Shown piece by piece: positions 44,274 through 56,371 of a stretch of 64,000 bases of DNA; within the stretch, counting starts at the first letter, position 1; every line of letters begins with the position of its first letter. The notes under the pieces were generated by a model that made no database searches, was not told where the DNA came from, and saw only the letters and a program-made list of their open reading frames with translations. The stretch is from Fusarium oxysporum f. sp. lycopersici 4287. Its lineage: Eukaryota > Ascomycota > Sordariomycetes > Hypocreales > Nectriaceae. The DNA lies in the NCBI RefSeq assembly GCF_000149955.1, contig NC_030992.1:4170850-4234849 (forward strand), given 5' to 3'. The position numbers and the translations under genes were made by a program.

Positions 44274-46319
44274 CTATTTGTGTGCTGGGGCTTGCTCAAC
44301 GGTCTCGACAGTAGCCTGATCGGCTTTGCTCAACTGGTCGAGAACGTGATCATCGACAGACTCGTGGAAGACATCGACCTTGGTGGTAGCAAACTTTCGA
44401 GCGCTGACACCCTTCTCGAACAGAACGCCCAACTCGGCAAAGGTCTCGCAACGTGGGGCTCGCGCAGGCGGAAGTAGGTATAGATGACGCAGAGGAAGCA
44501 NNNNNNNNNNNNNNNNNNNNNNNNNNNNNNNNNNNNNNNNNNNNNNNNNNNNNNNNNNNNNNNNNNNNNNNNNNNNNNNNNNNNNNNNNNNNNNNNNNNN
44601 NNNNNNNNNNNNNNNNNNNNNNNNNNNNNNNNNNNNNNNNNNNNNNNNNNNNNNNNNNNNNNNNNNNNNNNNNNNNNNNNNNNNNNGGGGATCCCAGTGA
44701 GGCACTGACTCAAGACTTCCCAGACGAAAACCGCCGTAGTGACTCCAGATCCAAGCGGTGGGGTTGAGCATGTAAGGAGCCAGAATAGCCTTGACAATAC
44801 CCACAATGGCGCCGAATAGGTTAGCTGCGCGTACTTTTGTAGTTTGTGAGTCAGACTCTTAGAAGATACGTCCAAGAGCGACGGTCTTGATCTGAAGTCG
44901 TCGAGAAGGAAGCTCAGAGACAAGGGAGTAGGCCACGGAGCCGACGGTGAGCTGGTAAACAACAGCCCAGCCGATCATCAGACTTCCGGTGGCGAGAGCA
45001 CCCTTCTGGCGATCAGCCTCAGGGACAAGTCCAAGGAAGCCAAGAATGCACAAAACAGTGCAGAGACCGCACAATCCGTAAAGATAAAGAGTTCGGCGAC
45101 CAATTCCAATAGACATCAGACCCCATGCACCGAAGACACCAATCATGTTGATCGCATATTGGCCAAGAGCAAAGGAGTAGGCGTGCTCGGCAGACATACC
45201 GGCTTGCTCGAGGAAGTAGGTCGAGTAGTTAGAAAAGGAGTTACCGCTGAGATTCTGCATGGCCCAAACCATACAGACGATTTCTGTTCGGCGACGGTTG
45301 ACACCCTTGAGACAATCGATATAAGAGCTTCCTTCTGTCAGCTTCTCCTCGAGAGCAGTTGTATGAACCATCATAGCAACAGTCTCATCAGCATCGAAAT
45401 CGGTCTCACGGTTAAGGCTCGTAAGTCGGAGAAGACTCTTCTTAGCATCAGCAACACGGCCCTTGCGGACAAGCCACCAAGGAGACTCGGGAGCAAGCCA
45501 CAAGCCCACGATCAAAGGCAGAGGCCAGATCCACTGCAGACCATAAGGGATTCTGTAAGCCCACTGATCAGTTCGGCCGATCATAGATCGCAAGATTCCA
45601 ATGCCGATTTCCTGTCCGAGACCCCAGCAGAAGTTGACGTATGTGGTGAGATAACCTCGGAGGGCGATGGGGCAGACTTCGGAGGCGTAGGTGACACAGA
45701 TGGTCTGGAAGATACCCCATGGCAGACCGCAGAGGATCTCGGCGGCGAGGAGCATCTGGACGTTCTGGGCGGTGAAGAAGAGGGTGATGCAGGCTGAGAG
45801 CCAGATGAGGCAGCCGATAATGGTGTATCGATAACCGAAGCGCTCTGAGAGCCAACCGTTGAGGAAGAGACCGATGATGGAACCGACGTTGGCACCCTGT
45901 GACGGTTAGCTTTGTCAATTGAGTGACCTTTGACGGCTCATACATTACTCAAGCCGGCTTGCCATGCTGCTGACACCTGATATGTTCCATCAGGCTGGAG
46001 TTGGCCGTACTTCTTGTTCCACTGAGGGAAAGCATCTAAACAATAATTGTCAGTCCAAGTCGCGCGATATTGTGAGGCGCAACTCACAGAAGTTGTTGAC
46101 AAGGACAATATCGAATCCTTCCATGACAATGCAAGTCGAGATGAGAATACTCCACGCGACAGCCTTGGGATACAGCTTGATGCCCTGCATGAGGGTCATC
46201 TTCTGTTCCTTCTGGGCCGCAGAGCGCGCATGGTCGATAACATCAGGATGAGTCTTGCTAGGATCCGAAGCATCGAGATGAGCCTCTGGGGCAGCAGCCG
46301 AGACCTTTTCGTCCGACAT
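44274..46319 (-). CDS. MFS sugar (alpha-glucoside/maltose-type) transporter, damaged around the assembly gap
   Basis: Exons 46319-46088, 46035-45944 and 45896-44870 are clean and encode most of a hexose/alpha-glucoside H+ symporter: CIVMEGFDIVLVNNF (TM1), GLFLNGWLSERFGYR, then PESPWWLVRKGR (PESPR-like) and GNSFSNYSTYFLEQAGM (TM7). SRRLQIKTVALGR precedes a 45-nt intron. The fourth exon begins NLFGAIVGIVKAILAPYMLNP but then loses frame against the family pattern next to the N run, and on the far side CFLCVIYTYFRL and FAELGVLFEKGVSARKF are in different frames. These breaks sit at the gap edges, so misassembly is more likely than true mutation. Stop at 44274. It would be a plasma-membrane protein. 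Confidence 0.8.
44501..44686. other. Assembly gap (186 N)
   Basis: A run of 186 N inside the last exon of the sugar transporter. Sequence on both sides shows frame errors relative to the protein, so the edges may be unreliable. Confidence 0.99.
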
Positions 46320-48709
46320 GATTCAACAAAGGCCGGGACCGAAAACAACAAGAAAAAAGTGATATGAGAGAGAGAGATGCGGGGAAGTGTGATCTGGGGA
46401 AAGATGGAGAATGGGCAACCGCCCCAATATTTCTATTAAATGCTGGGGGGAAAAGATGGAGAGGTGATCGGCCAGGTTTCCGGAGGGAGAGACGGGCTAA
46501 GAAGTTTGCCTAGCCTTGAGAGTGCGGGACAGATGCCTGAATGGTATTAGCTTGCACATGAAAGATGGGGGGAGGATGGCAATCGTCGGCTTGGGTGCTC
46601 AGGTCTGGGCACCAAGAGACTGCAGACTCTTTATGTCTGCTTACCTGAATGAGTAGAATATTCTCTGTCTGTATTTCTCCAAGGTCATTCCCAGTTTTCT
46701 CTCAGTTCATGGCCCGATTCACCGCCAAATGGCACCACAGAATCTTGGAGAAATGTCTCCCAGTCCCAGTACGTAATTTTCTCGTGGCCCAATTTCTCCG
46801 CAACGGCGAGTCCAATCTGGGGGTGGGGTACTCTCGCACATGATTGACCAACGAGAAACAAGGTTATGGCAATCTCTCATGCTAATAAAGTGGATCAGAA
46901 TGCTCTCGAACAGACCAGCCAATCTCAACGTCTCCATCTCCAAAAACAGGGATTTTCGCTCGGCCAATTCCCGCATAGCTCGACGCGAAAACGCCCGTTG
47001 CGTTTCGTGGTCCAACGTTCAATTCAGTTAGGCTTTGCGTTTTCGTGACTCGTGATGAGGGACTGACGGTGAGAAGTCCGTGGTAGAGAAGTCCGTTGAA
47101 TGGTCTAGATCCAGAGAGACGGTTCAGATTTCCCCGCGATTCATCTGCCGGGGTCGAAAATGACGAATGATGGCTCTGTTGAAACACTATTGCAACGTCT
47201 AGACGCCTGTAAAGAATTGTCCATTGAAGCTTAGCTACGGTTTGTTAGTCTCGATTGGTTATACTCCTGTTCGGTTCATCGGCCGATCATGATAGCTGCA
47301 AACTATGACCAACACGTGGCAATCCATCTAGATCAAGTTGGCAGGTCGAATGCCATCCAGCGTTAAGAGACAGGATGTCGCATGCACAATCAATGCTCGC
47401 GATCTCCCTTGGAAAACGTGCTGTCATTGGTCCAGGGGAATCGGGCCGACTCCATTCACGCGTGTCGAGATGCCTACCCTGAACTGACCTGCAGTATGCT
47501 CCTCTCCTCAAGTCTTGCATCTCAATTGTGATAAAGATAAACAAAGAAGTATGCTCAGATCTTTCATAAATCATCACGAGCTCTGTATTCGTTTTAATAA
47601 GCATGTGTCTTTTACTATTGATAAACTTCTTGTACAGGGTTGACTTAATGTATTTTGTAAGGAACTTGTCGAATTACCGTCAGCAAGTCTCTAGTTAGAG
47701 CAGACTCAGCAGACGATGTCTAATTTCTAAGGCCAAATCGCAAGATATATATATCATTCAGACTATAATACAGCAACTTCTATTTTATCTTGACTTAAAT
47801 CCAGCCCCTGACAGATATCTCTTGAACTCTCGTTAAGCATTGGGTTCATAACCGAGGTCTATGAGTTTCAGCCTCTGGTGGATCCATAGAGTGATTGCTG
47901 ATAGGTCTGTGGAACAAAACATCCGAAAGTTTCAAAGCCTCTCCATTCTCGGTTAAGGGCCAGATCACAAGCGAGATAATCGAGATAACGCGAAGAATAA
48001 TCAGCAACAGCTCTGCTGCTTTAGCTAAGCCAGAGAACAGAATGATGAGCTGTATATCCTGTCCTGTGCAGGATTTAACATTATTTGCCTCCTGTAATCC
48101 ATTCCATATACGTTTTCAACATTGCATTCTCGATAGAGCTGTGATTTCGTCTGCTTCTCTGCGCTCGGCCACTGGGGTCGGTTGATCTGATTGGCCAAAC
48201 TTTGTCAACCTGGAGCAAGTATCGCTACAGCATTTACTCAGAATAAGAGTGACAAGCGTTTTCATTTGATCTTTTCTCGATGTTTATAACATCACTGTGT
48301 TGAAATGCATGACAAAGTCAACAAATTCTGCCCCTTGCACTAAGCGAATAAGATCTCCAATTGAGTTTAGATCAGATTGATAACCCACTAGAGTCACTAA
48401 CCCAACCAATCAAACTCCCGCCCACCATTCTCCAACATCCGGTATCGGGCACAATTTCTTAACCAAGTGGAATTCACTCTGGGGCTACGAGAAGAAATTA
48501 CACTACAAAACTCCAATAAAGCATAATTGTATGACTTATATCGTAAACATGCTCCGCTTCCATGGTCTTGGCGGTTAGAATCGGAGGTAATACTCATGAA
48601 ATGGAGAAAATTTCACATCGTGACAAAATGCAGATCTCGGGGTTACTTTCCTTTGTTTCTCAATATTCGGAAGGTGAACACGAGCTCGATTATCTGATCA
48701 ATTGCTACT
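46320..48709. promoter_or_regulatory. Divergent intergenic region, 2.4 kb
   Basis: It lies between the starts of the sugar transporter (minus) and the amino-acid transporter (plus). Short G-rich runs (GGGGGG near 46445, GGGGGGAGG near 46568) lie upstream of the sugar transporter. I see no supported gene; all frames are short and unrelated to known domains. Confidence 0.4.
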
Positions 48710-50341
48710 ATGCTTGGTACCGAGAAGGTTGATGACCAGGAGGGTCAGGTATTTGCTGGTGAAGTTCATGATGATCCTGGTCATGCTCATGATGCTGTTT
48801 TCGGAAGACTCACCAATGATGGCCCAAATTACCGCAATGTGAGTCTACTCTGCCTACTGATAATCCATGTTGTTAATTGTTTATGTCTAGGTCGGTTGGG
48901 TGGGCACAGCTGGCCTGATGATGAAGACGCAGCTTGGCCTTGGAATCTTGTCCATCCCGTCAGTGTTTGACACGCTGGGAATGATCCCTGGTCTCATCTG
49001 CCTTTGCGTTGTAGCTGCAATTACGACCTGGTCAGATTACATAGTCGGCACTTTCAAGCTTAGGCATCGTGAAGTCTACGGTATTGACGATGCGGGTGGT
49101 CTGATGTTTGGTCGTGCTGGCCAGGAAATCTTTGGCTTTGCCTTTGGTCTCTGTAAGTCAAAGCCCAATCATGTTTGAACACGAGATTGGTTGGACTATG
49201 ACTGATGCTTGGTGGTGTAGACTGGACATTCGTCTGCGGATCGGCAATGCTCAGTGTGTCAATTGGCTTCAATGCGGTTTCTAACCACGCAACTTGCACT
49301 GCTGTCTTTGTCGCCGTTGCAGCTGTTACTGGCTTCATCTTTGCCAGTATCCGAACACTTGGGAAGCTAAGTTGGCTCGCTTGGCTGGGATTGATCTGTG
49401 TCATCACTTCTGGTTAGTTCAAGACCTCCCCCTTGCCTTGGGAATACCATGCTAAACTCTCAAACATAGTCATCGTCCTTACAATCGCCGTGGGTATACA
49501 AGATCGACCTGCAGCTGCACCTAAAGATGCAGTATGGGTATCGGACTACGAGCTGTTCAAAAAGCCAAGCTTCACAAACGCCATGTCCGCCATCTGTGCG
49601 TTGATATTTACCTATGCAGGCACCCCGGCCTTTTTCAGTATTGCTGCAGAAATGAGGGATCCTAGACACTATACGAGATCTCTGATCTTGTGCCAAACAG
49701 TCGTCAGTGCTTGCTATATCGCAATCGGCTGTGTGGTATACTATTTCTGTGGCTCGTATGTTGCTTCGCCAGCTCTCGGATCTGCAGGTGTCTTGATCAA
49801 GAGAGTCAGCTATGGAATTGCCCTTCCTGGGCTGATAGTCACGACTATGTTGACTTGCCATGTGAGTGCTTACTTAGAATATGTCTGTGGGATGTTACTA
49901 ATACTGCGGATGTTCTAGCTGGCGAGCAAACATGTCTTCGTGCGTGTCTTGCGAGGCTCCAAGCATCTCGCGGCCAATACCTTCACCCATTGGGCTTCTT
50001 GGATAGGGTGTACCTTCGGTATCACAGTTGTTGCATATGTGATAGCCAGCGGTATTCCCATCTTTGGTGGGCTCGTTTCTCTTATTGGGGCATTGCTTGC
50101 CACATCACTCTCATTCCAGCCTATGGGATGCATGTGGCTCTACGATAACTGGAAGCGTGGGAAGCAAGACCGCTCAATCACTTGGTCCATCGGAGTGCTC
50201 TGGAGCGTCACCATCATCGTCTTGGGGACATTTCTAACTATTGCTGGGACGTATGCTTCCGTGGTTGACATTATAGCCTCATACAAAGTATCTGGAGGTT
50301 CAGCGGCCTGGTCGTGTGCTGATAACTCTGGTTCTTCATAG
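48710..50341 (+). CDS. Amino-acid transporter, AAAP family (neutral amino-acid permease-like)
   Basis: Five exons (48710-48838, 48891-49152, 49221-49412, 49470-49861, 49919-50341) give 465 aa with about 11 TM segments. GWVGTAGLMMKTQLGLGILS, then IPSVFDTLGMIPG, is the conserved first helix of AAAP permeases. TLGKLSWLAWLGL, AICALIFTYAGTPAFFSIAA and EMRDPRHYTRSLILCQ follow, the last being the central TM6 to loop region typical of the fungal Mtr/N-type permeases. It imports neutral or aromatic amino acids with protons in characterised relatives; the substrate here is unknown. Introns are 52-68 nt GT-AG and the frame is intact. It is convergent with the Zn2Cys6 factor that follows. Confidence 0.92.
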
Positions 50342-50557
50342 TTAGGCATTGATAGATACTTGAGTTACGGTGTAACTGTCATGTTTGCGATACGTCGCAA
50401 TGGAGATAACTGCCAACCGTTGCAGTTGGCGTTTCCCGTTTAATATTACACAATTGGCGGTATTTGTCTCTCACTCTAAAGCAAATTGAGCGTTAGATAC
50501 ACGCAATTGACACTACTATTTGCCTCATGGGGATGAAAATTCCATTTGCGATTTCTT

Positions 50558-53216
50558 TCACAAGAAGCTATCTAACATCTGGCTAAAATCCAATTTTGCA
50601 AGGTCTATACTTGGGTTCAATGTACCTTGCACTGACGGATAGCTTGCCCCAGGACTTATAGAAGTCCCCCATAGTCCATTATCATTCTCAGCAGCAGTAA
50701 GGAAATCATCAAGGCTCACAGTCATCTCCATCCCATCGAGAATGCCAAAACCACCTGCCCTATCAGCCATGATGCCGTTATTAAGCCAAGCCTCACTTGC
50801 TTGGGGTGACTCCCTTGATGGATTCGGAGTAGCAAGTATAAGAGGACTGGGCACACGGCCTATCTGACCTGGAGTGGCCTGGGGCGTAGCCTGAGCCGTA
50901 CGTCCCTCTTGATGCGGTGCTGAGATGCCCAGTCGAACGCCTGCTTGCTGTAACCCGCGTATCATTTTCCACAGACGCCTTGAGACATATGATCTCTTGC
51001 TGAAACCCCGAACCAGATCGAGAGCTGTGTTGAACTCGTGTCGTACGGTATCTCGATATACAGCAGGTTCGAGAGCAACAGCCAGGAAGATAACACCAAG
51101 AGCAGATATCAGGAAATGGTTAAAACACACTTGCTGTGTTTGGTAGATATCTGTTGTTTGATTGAGATGATGAAGCTTCTGAATCATGTCCTTGGCAATG
51201 CTAACCAACATCTGGACTTGCGACGTATCTCTTGCAGGTCGAGGGATAGCATGCAGTGCGGACTGATGCAGAAGGATCTTCATCTGGCAGGCTCTCAAAT
51301 ACAGAAGAATCTGCAGACGATGATGACCTCGACCCAGAGCAGGCGCTCCATCTTCGGGTAGTTTCAATATTAGGGGTATTTCTTTGTACCAGCGCTCCAC
51401 ACTGTAGTGAAGGAACTCAATCTCATCTCTGGGGACATTGGAAGCTGTGCTACCAGCGTTATAGAGCGTCGCCCAAACTTTAGCACCGATTCGATTGTAC
51501 GCTACCATGGCGTGAAGATAAGGAACCTCGTCATCCTGAGACGGTTAGCAAAGGAGTTCGTAGTGTCCAGTGTGATTTGATGTCGAGTTGGACTCACTGG
51601 CCACGGGATGTTTGAATCAATGTCATTGCTTTGGATTATAAACGGAAGTCCAGCACCAAAACTCCATCTCCTGTCTAGTGTATGCACACTCCAGAAGAGT
51701 CTGATGGCCATTTTTCTTTCCAATGGCTCCTCGAACATGGTAGTGTACGTGGTTGCTTGATGTAGCCCAAGTTCCAGACATGAACGCGCAGGAATCCCGA
51801 TAAGTCTCCATGCTTGCAGATCGTCACCGGAGAGAAATGAATGAATGGCCTAGATGATAGTTAGTATGGCGAGAAAAAGAATGGCAGGCTAACTTTCCAT
51901 CAAGGTGAAAAGGTATATCGAGTCAAGTGAAGGGGACTCCCAAATCTTACTCGACATCCTTTCCTGTGCTTTGACAAATAAAGCTTTGCCAAGTCCGCTT
52001 GAGCCACTTGTTTCAATGGTCATTGCTGATGACAGAGCCAGTCGCAGGATGTCAATTTCGTCAGCAGTAATAAGTGGTGGTCCAGGAAGTGAAACAAACG
52101 CAAAACCAGATCGTGAACCAGCCTCCATGGCGTCATAAAGCTTATGTACGTTTTCGACCAGACCTGACAGTGTCAAGAAAGGATAAGAGTTTCCGATTTC
52201 CTCTTCATAAACATGACATAGTCGCAACGCTTCCTGTTTGTCGATGAGCCACAGGGGATCAATTGTTGACTTGGTGAAGTTCCAAGAGTCTGGTGCTATG
52301 AGGGCTCCATTTTGAACGGGTTCAGATGGGTTGGCAGGGTCAGAAGACTCAGAGCCCCCAGCTCTGGAGCCTTGGGCTCGAAGATGCTGACGGGCAAGCT
52401 CCAGATTGAAGGTATAGTTGACAGCGGGCTGACGTGGCTGTCCGGTCGACGACGGCGTGATAGTTGGAGGTGTTGCGTGTGCATGTATCGCCAGATCAGC
52501 TGGATCCTCCTGGGCTGTTGTCGACAGTGCATGACGAGAAAGTGGTTGCCTCAAGGGTGTCTGTGATGCAGACTCTGGCCCTTCTCCAGGGCTTACAGCT
52601 GTTACAACGCTGCTTCGACGGTCCTTTCGTAGCTCCTGAAGGTTGTCTTGGAGCTGGGCAACCTGTTGACTTAGCGACCTAATAACCTTGGCCGAGCTGA
52701 TTTGTCAGCGTTAAGACATGCTGTGCATGGCTGCGGATGAAGACGAAGACATACGAAGCTGACTGGCTTGTCGAAGTTGAGGGTGCATAAATGCCTGTAG
52801 TTACGTCAGAGATTGTGAAGTATTCATGCTTTACAAGTTATCTTACAGTTGAGCGAATGCTGGACACATCGCGCGCACGGATGCTGCCCGTTGCATTTGC
52901 TTTTACGTCTCTTACACTCATTGCTTGATCAAAGGTTAGTCGGAGACGACCAATGCTGATATTCGACAGAATAAGAACAGTCTTACCAAGCCTTGGAGAT
53001 GTACTTGCCCCGTTTGGACTTGGGTTTATGTGGGCGTGATCCTCTTGACGCGTTATTGTTACCCTGAGAAGAAGTCTGAACTTGGGTGGCATCAGCTTGA
53101 TCATTATTATCGTTGCTGACTGGCCCAACACCTGCGGCCTCCTCTAAAACCTCACCGTCATTGTTTATTGCTACTGACCCTGTCTGCTGGTTAGGTGGGG
53201 TCTGAACGGTCGACAT
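50558..53216 (-). CDS. Zn(II)2Cys6 transcription factor with fungal_trans domain; one defective-looking donor
   Basis: Six exons (53216-52987, 52923-52847, 52794-52755, 52696-51898, 51849-51598, 51535-50558) give 791 aa. The cluster CNECKRRKSKC-NGQHPCARC-VQHSLNC has ideal C-x2-C-x6-C-x5-C-x2-C-x6-C spacing, with a basic N-terminal flank (KPKSKRGKYISKA) and a following coiled coil (VIRSLSQQVAQLQDNLQELR). The middle-homology domain includes LQAWRLIGIPARSCLELGLH, RLFWSVHTLDRRWSFGAGLP and a long helical C-terminus. Intron 4 (51850-51897) has a good branch site and TAG but begins GAAAGT instead of GTAAGT, so it needs a rare GA-AG splice or is defective. It probably regulates the neighbouring P450/NRPS-like group. 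Confidence 0.85.
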
Positions 53217-54700
53217 GTTGAAATTTGGTAATGTCTTGGTGAAATGGTACGATGAATGGCGGTAGCGGAAATGGAAGACAATTCCGGGGATTTTCGATTT
53301 CTTAAAGAGAATATTCGGAATTGGATGACTAAGTGCGGGGTACACTAGGTAGTTATGGAGGATGATAATGGCTGTTGGTCCTATATCTCAGGCTAACTCA
53401 AGCGAGACAGTGGCGTCCATATTCACAAAACTAACTAGTTATGTATTCCGATGTCTACTGTGGCATTTCCATCACGATTCTCCCGTTCACTTGTCCTTTC
53501 TCAAGTTTCTTTGCCATTGCGTCAATCTGGTCGAACGGAACCAGCGTAATAAGTGGCTTCACTTCTCCCCGAGCTGCAAGTTGAAAAAGCTCTTGCATTT
53601 CAGGAAGCGTGCCGACAGCACTCCCAATAAGCCTAAGGCCTAGCAGATCATCAGCTCCAGTTGTGTTGTCAGTGGTATAAAGTCAAGAGAGTTTTACTTA
53701 CCTCGGCGAACCATGTCTAGTGGAGAAATAGGGAGATTTTGCGGGTTGACGCCAATACAAACTATGGTCCCTGCGTTCCGTACGCATTGAGCTGCTTGCT
53801 GATAGGCAGCGATGGATCCTGCTGTGCAGATAACACCGTGGACGCCTAGAGATGTGAGTCTTGTGACTTCTCCTGACACCTGCGATATGGTCAGTATTTC
53901 TCGAGCTTGTTGCTGCCAACAACAAAGGATGAGGATGGCATACATCTTCGGCCAAGTAGTCGATAAAGTGAACAGCCCCAAACTCGAGACAAATCCTCCT
54001 CTTATCTTCGCCACTGTTCAAGGGTCATCAGCCATGTCTGCCAATGCTATAGATAAGCCAAGGGGTGATATACGTATCGACCGCAATGACTCGGTAGCCT
54101 TGAGCTATTGCAATCTGCACTCCACTAGACAGCGAGAATCAGCAGTGACCGATTATAATATGAACAGTGGCAAGCAAAACGCACAGATGTCCCAGTCCAC
54201 CACCTGCACCAGGGATCAACAGCCAGTTGCCAGTCTGCAAATCGCATTTCCTGATAGCAGAGTACATAGAGATACCAGCTACCAAATACCGAATTAGTGC
54301 TCTTATATATGTATGGCTTTTATGAACCGTCTATCTTACCACAGAGTAGAGGTGCAGCGATCTCACTCGGCAAATTGTCAGGCAGTGGATGAACGAAGTC
54401 AGCGTCAACGGCTATGTACTCTAGACATAATATTAGATATAAAGTACGATATATGTGGTATCTTCTCCTTACGTTGGAAAGTGCCAGCAAGATCCTATAA
54501 TGTTGTGAGTGAAGCCCGAGATACATGGTGTAAGTGGCATTTACCCTGCCCAGGTTTTGTTGCTTGGGGCACGATGTATACTCAACGTCGCAAATCTCGC
54601 ACTCCATGCAAGGGCGACTTAACCATCTGGACAGATAAGTCAGGATAATATCAGAAAAGCGTTATTTGTTCCTTACCCTAGTCCGACTCTCTTATTGATC

Positions 54701-54715
54701 ATATGGGAGGTGGCT
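54701..54715 (+). repeat. Left target-site duplication of SINE copy 2
   Basis: ATATGGGAGGTGGCT, identical to 55383-55397. It falls inside exon 3 of the alcohol dehydrogenase gene. Confidence 0.92.
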
Positions 54716-55382
54716 AACTCTCCCCTGTAAAAATTCTTTCTTGGCACGCACTGTTAGTGCACTGTTAGGAGCGGGATTTTCTACGGGCTACTCGGCCACA
54801 CAATACTGCGGGGACGCCATCGGCTCCCTAACAGCAGTTTTCAGAGAAGGAATTTTGGAGAGTTCACCTTCTCTGACAACACCTTTGTCGGATCTAATGG
54901 CGGCACCTCAGAACCAGAACGCCTTAGATATCGGAGGACGGTGCCCGTGGCATCGGTAGCGACATCCTCCCGATCAACGACGCCGATTGCGATGGGTTTT
55001 TCCCCTTTGAAGGCAAGCCGCACCGCCGGCCTCTGATTCCTTCCCAAGGTTTTTCCCTGCCGCCACGACAGTCGACTACGAGCTACAACTTGGTTACTGG
55101 AGATTGTGGACTGCGTCAGCAGATGTAGTGATGCGTGAGAGAATTCTGGTCGGTGGAAAAAGCTCGACAGTAGATTGCCCCCGAACCCGCTGACGGGTGA
55201 CGGGCTTGAGAAATACAGCACCTTTTGTGCCATTGGTATGCTGGATGGTGAAGGAAGCGGGGTTTCCCTGTACCTAGCTAGCTCAGCACGTCTTTTGCTC
55301 CAGTAGGAGATCTGGCTTCGTTACAGCCACCCAGACGAAAAATATACAAACAAACAAACAAACAAACAAACAAACAAACAAA
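54716..55382 (+). mobile_element. SINE-like retroelement copy 2 (Foxy-like), inserted in the ADH exon
   Basis: 667 bp that match the copy at 26045 throughout by eye, starting AACTCTCCCCTG and ending in ATATAC plus almost nine AAAC units (one to two more than copy 1). A perfect 15-bp duplication flanks it. Identity of the copies and intact TSD point to recent movement. It lacks its own enzymes and would need a LINE elsewhere in the genome. The copies show none of the CA-to-TA change seen in the decayed sequences nearby, perhaps because they are short or too recent for RIP. Confidence 0.88.
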
Positions 55383-55397
55383 ATATGGGAGGTGGCT
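55383..55397 (+). repeat. Right target-site duplication of SINE copy 2
   Basis: ATATGGGAGGTGGCT directly after the AAAC tail; identical to 54701-54715. Confidence 0.92.
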
Positions 55398-55753
55398 GCA
55401 GACCCAGCTAAAATAATATCAAGTAAATGTCCGAAACAGATATCTGGGCGATCAGATCATACCTTTCACCACTATACCAACTCCCTCATGGCCAACTATC
55501 TCTGAGATCAATGGCAACGTGTCATAAACGCGATTGAGGTCAGAGTGACTGGCGACTTGAGTTACTGTCCTTCAATGCCAGTCATATCATGGATGGATAC
55601 TTACCATAAACCAGTGACTACCAGTTTCACAAGGATTTGGCTTTCTGTTATCTGAGGAACAGCCTGCTCGTTCTGAATGACAAATCGAGCTTCCGCTCCA
55701 GGGTTCTGGACTCGTGCAGCTGTTTGAGTTACGGGGATATCAGTGGTACACAT

Positions 55754-56371
55754 AATTGCATGGGATTGAGATACTCGTCAATGGACCACGAAAGAATCTG
55801 TCTACTAGTAATTATCATGATAAGATTGGTGTTGTCTCAATGCCAGCATGATGCTATTGGATGACTCCACTGCGGAAAGTGTAGGGTCCGGAAAAAGTTT
55901 CCGCTCACCAATACCTCCCAGGCATAGCTTACTCTAAATAACGCGGGGATGGTTACGAGTTCTGCCGACCAAGGACTTATTTATCCGTTGTCTCCGCATC
56001 TAAAATCCAAAATTCACATGGGAAGAGTGAGGCTTGGGTCTTTACAGGCTTGATCTGCGTGGCGGAACCACTTTCCGAACCACTTCCGCACGCCACGATC
56101 GTCCCGCCTTTCCGCTCAGAGGATGACAACACCAAAAGCTAATAACAAAGCATGGAATCTTGACACAGCCAGGGGAACCCGAGGTCCGCCTTCGGATATC
56201 CAAGCAAAGAGCAGCGTTTTATGCTTACCCCATATTTGGGTTCCGTCATTCTGGTGTAATTGTTTCTAAAAGTCCGGGGTTCTTATACTCCAGACATGGT
56301 ATAATATACTCCGTTCAATCACCAAGGTGGCATTTTTGCTACTGCCTCATCCTCCATTATCTCTTGACAAA
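55754..56371. promoter_or_regulatory. Divergent promoter region between ADH and P450
   Basis: 618 bp between the two starts. GGAAAAAGTTTCCGC at about 55890 and nearby TTTCCG/CGGAA motifs (for example GCGGAACC, TTCCGCACG near 56060-56090) form inverted CGGAA half-sites, as Zn2Cys6 regulators often bind. Whether the adjacent factor uses them is inference. Confidence 0.4.

Larger units (their letters stand above)
53455..55753 (-). pseudogene. Zinc-dependent alcohol dehydrogenase (MDR), exon 3 interrupted by a SINE
   Basis: Eleven exons rebuild to 348 aa once the SINE and one copy of its 15-bp duplication are ignored. Exon 1 is 55753-55605, exon 2 55548-55463, exon 3 is split (55407-55383 and 54715-54677), and exons 4-11 run from 54626 to 53455. 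Landmarks are VTGLCHSDL (catalytic Cys), GHEGVGIVV, the structural zinc cluster CMECEICDVEYTSC (3 Cys plus Pro-Cys before), DLAGTFQQYIAVDA, GAGGGLGHLG (NAD loop) and VFDQIDAMAKKLEKG-like end. It matches yeast-type ADH1 relatives (primary alcohol/aldehyde interconversion). Apart from the insertion all splice sites and frames look intact, so the loss is recent. It lies among cluster-type genes. Confidence 0.85.
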
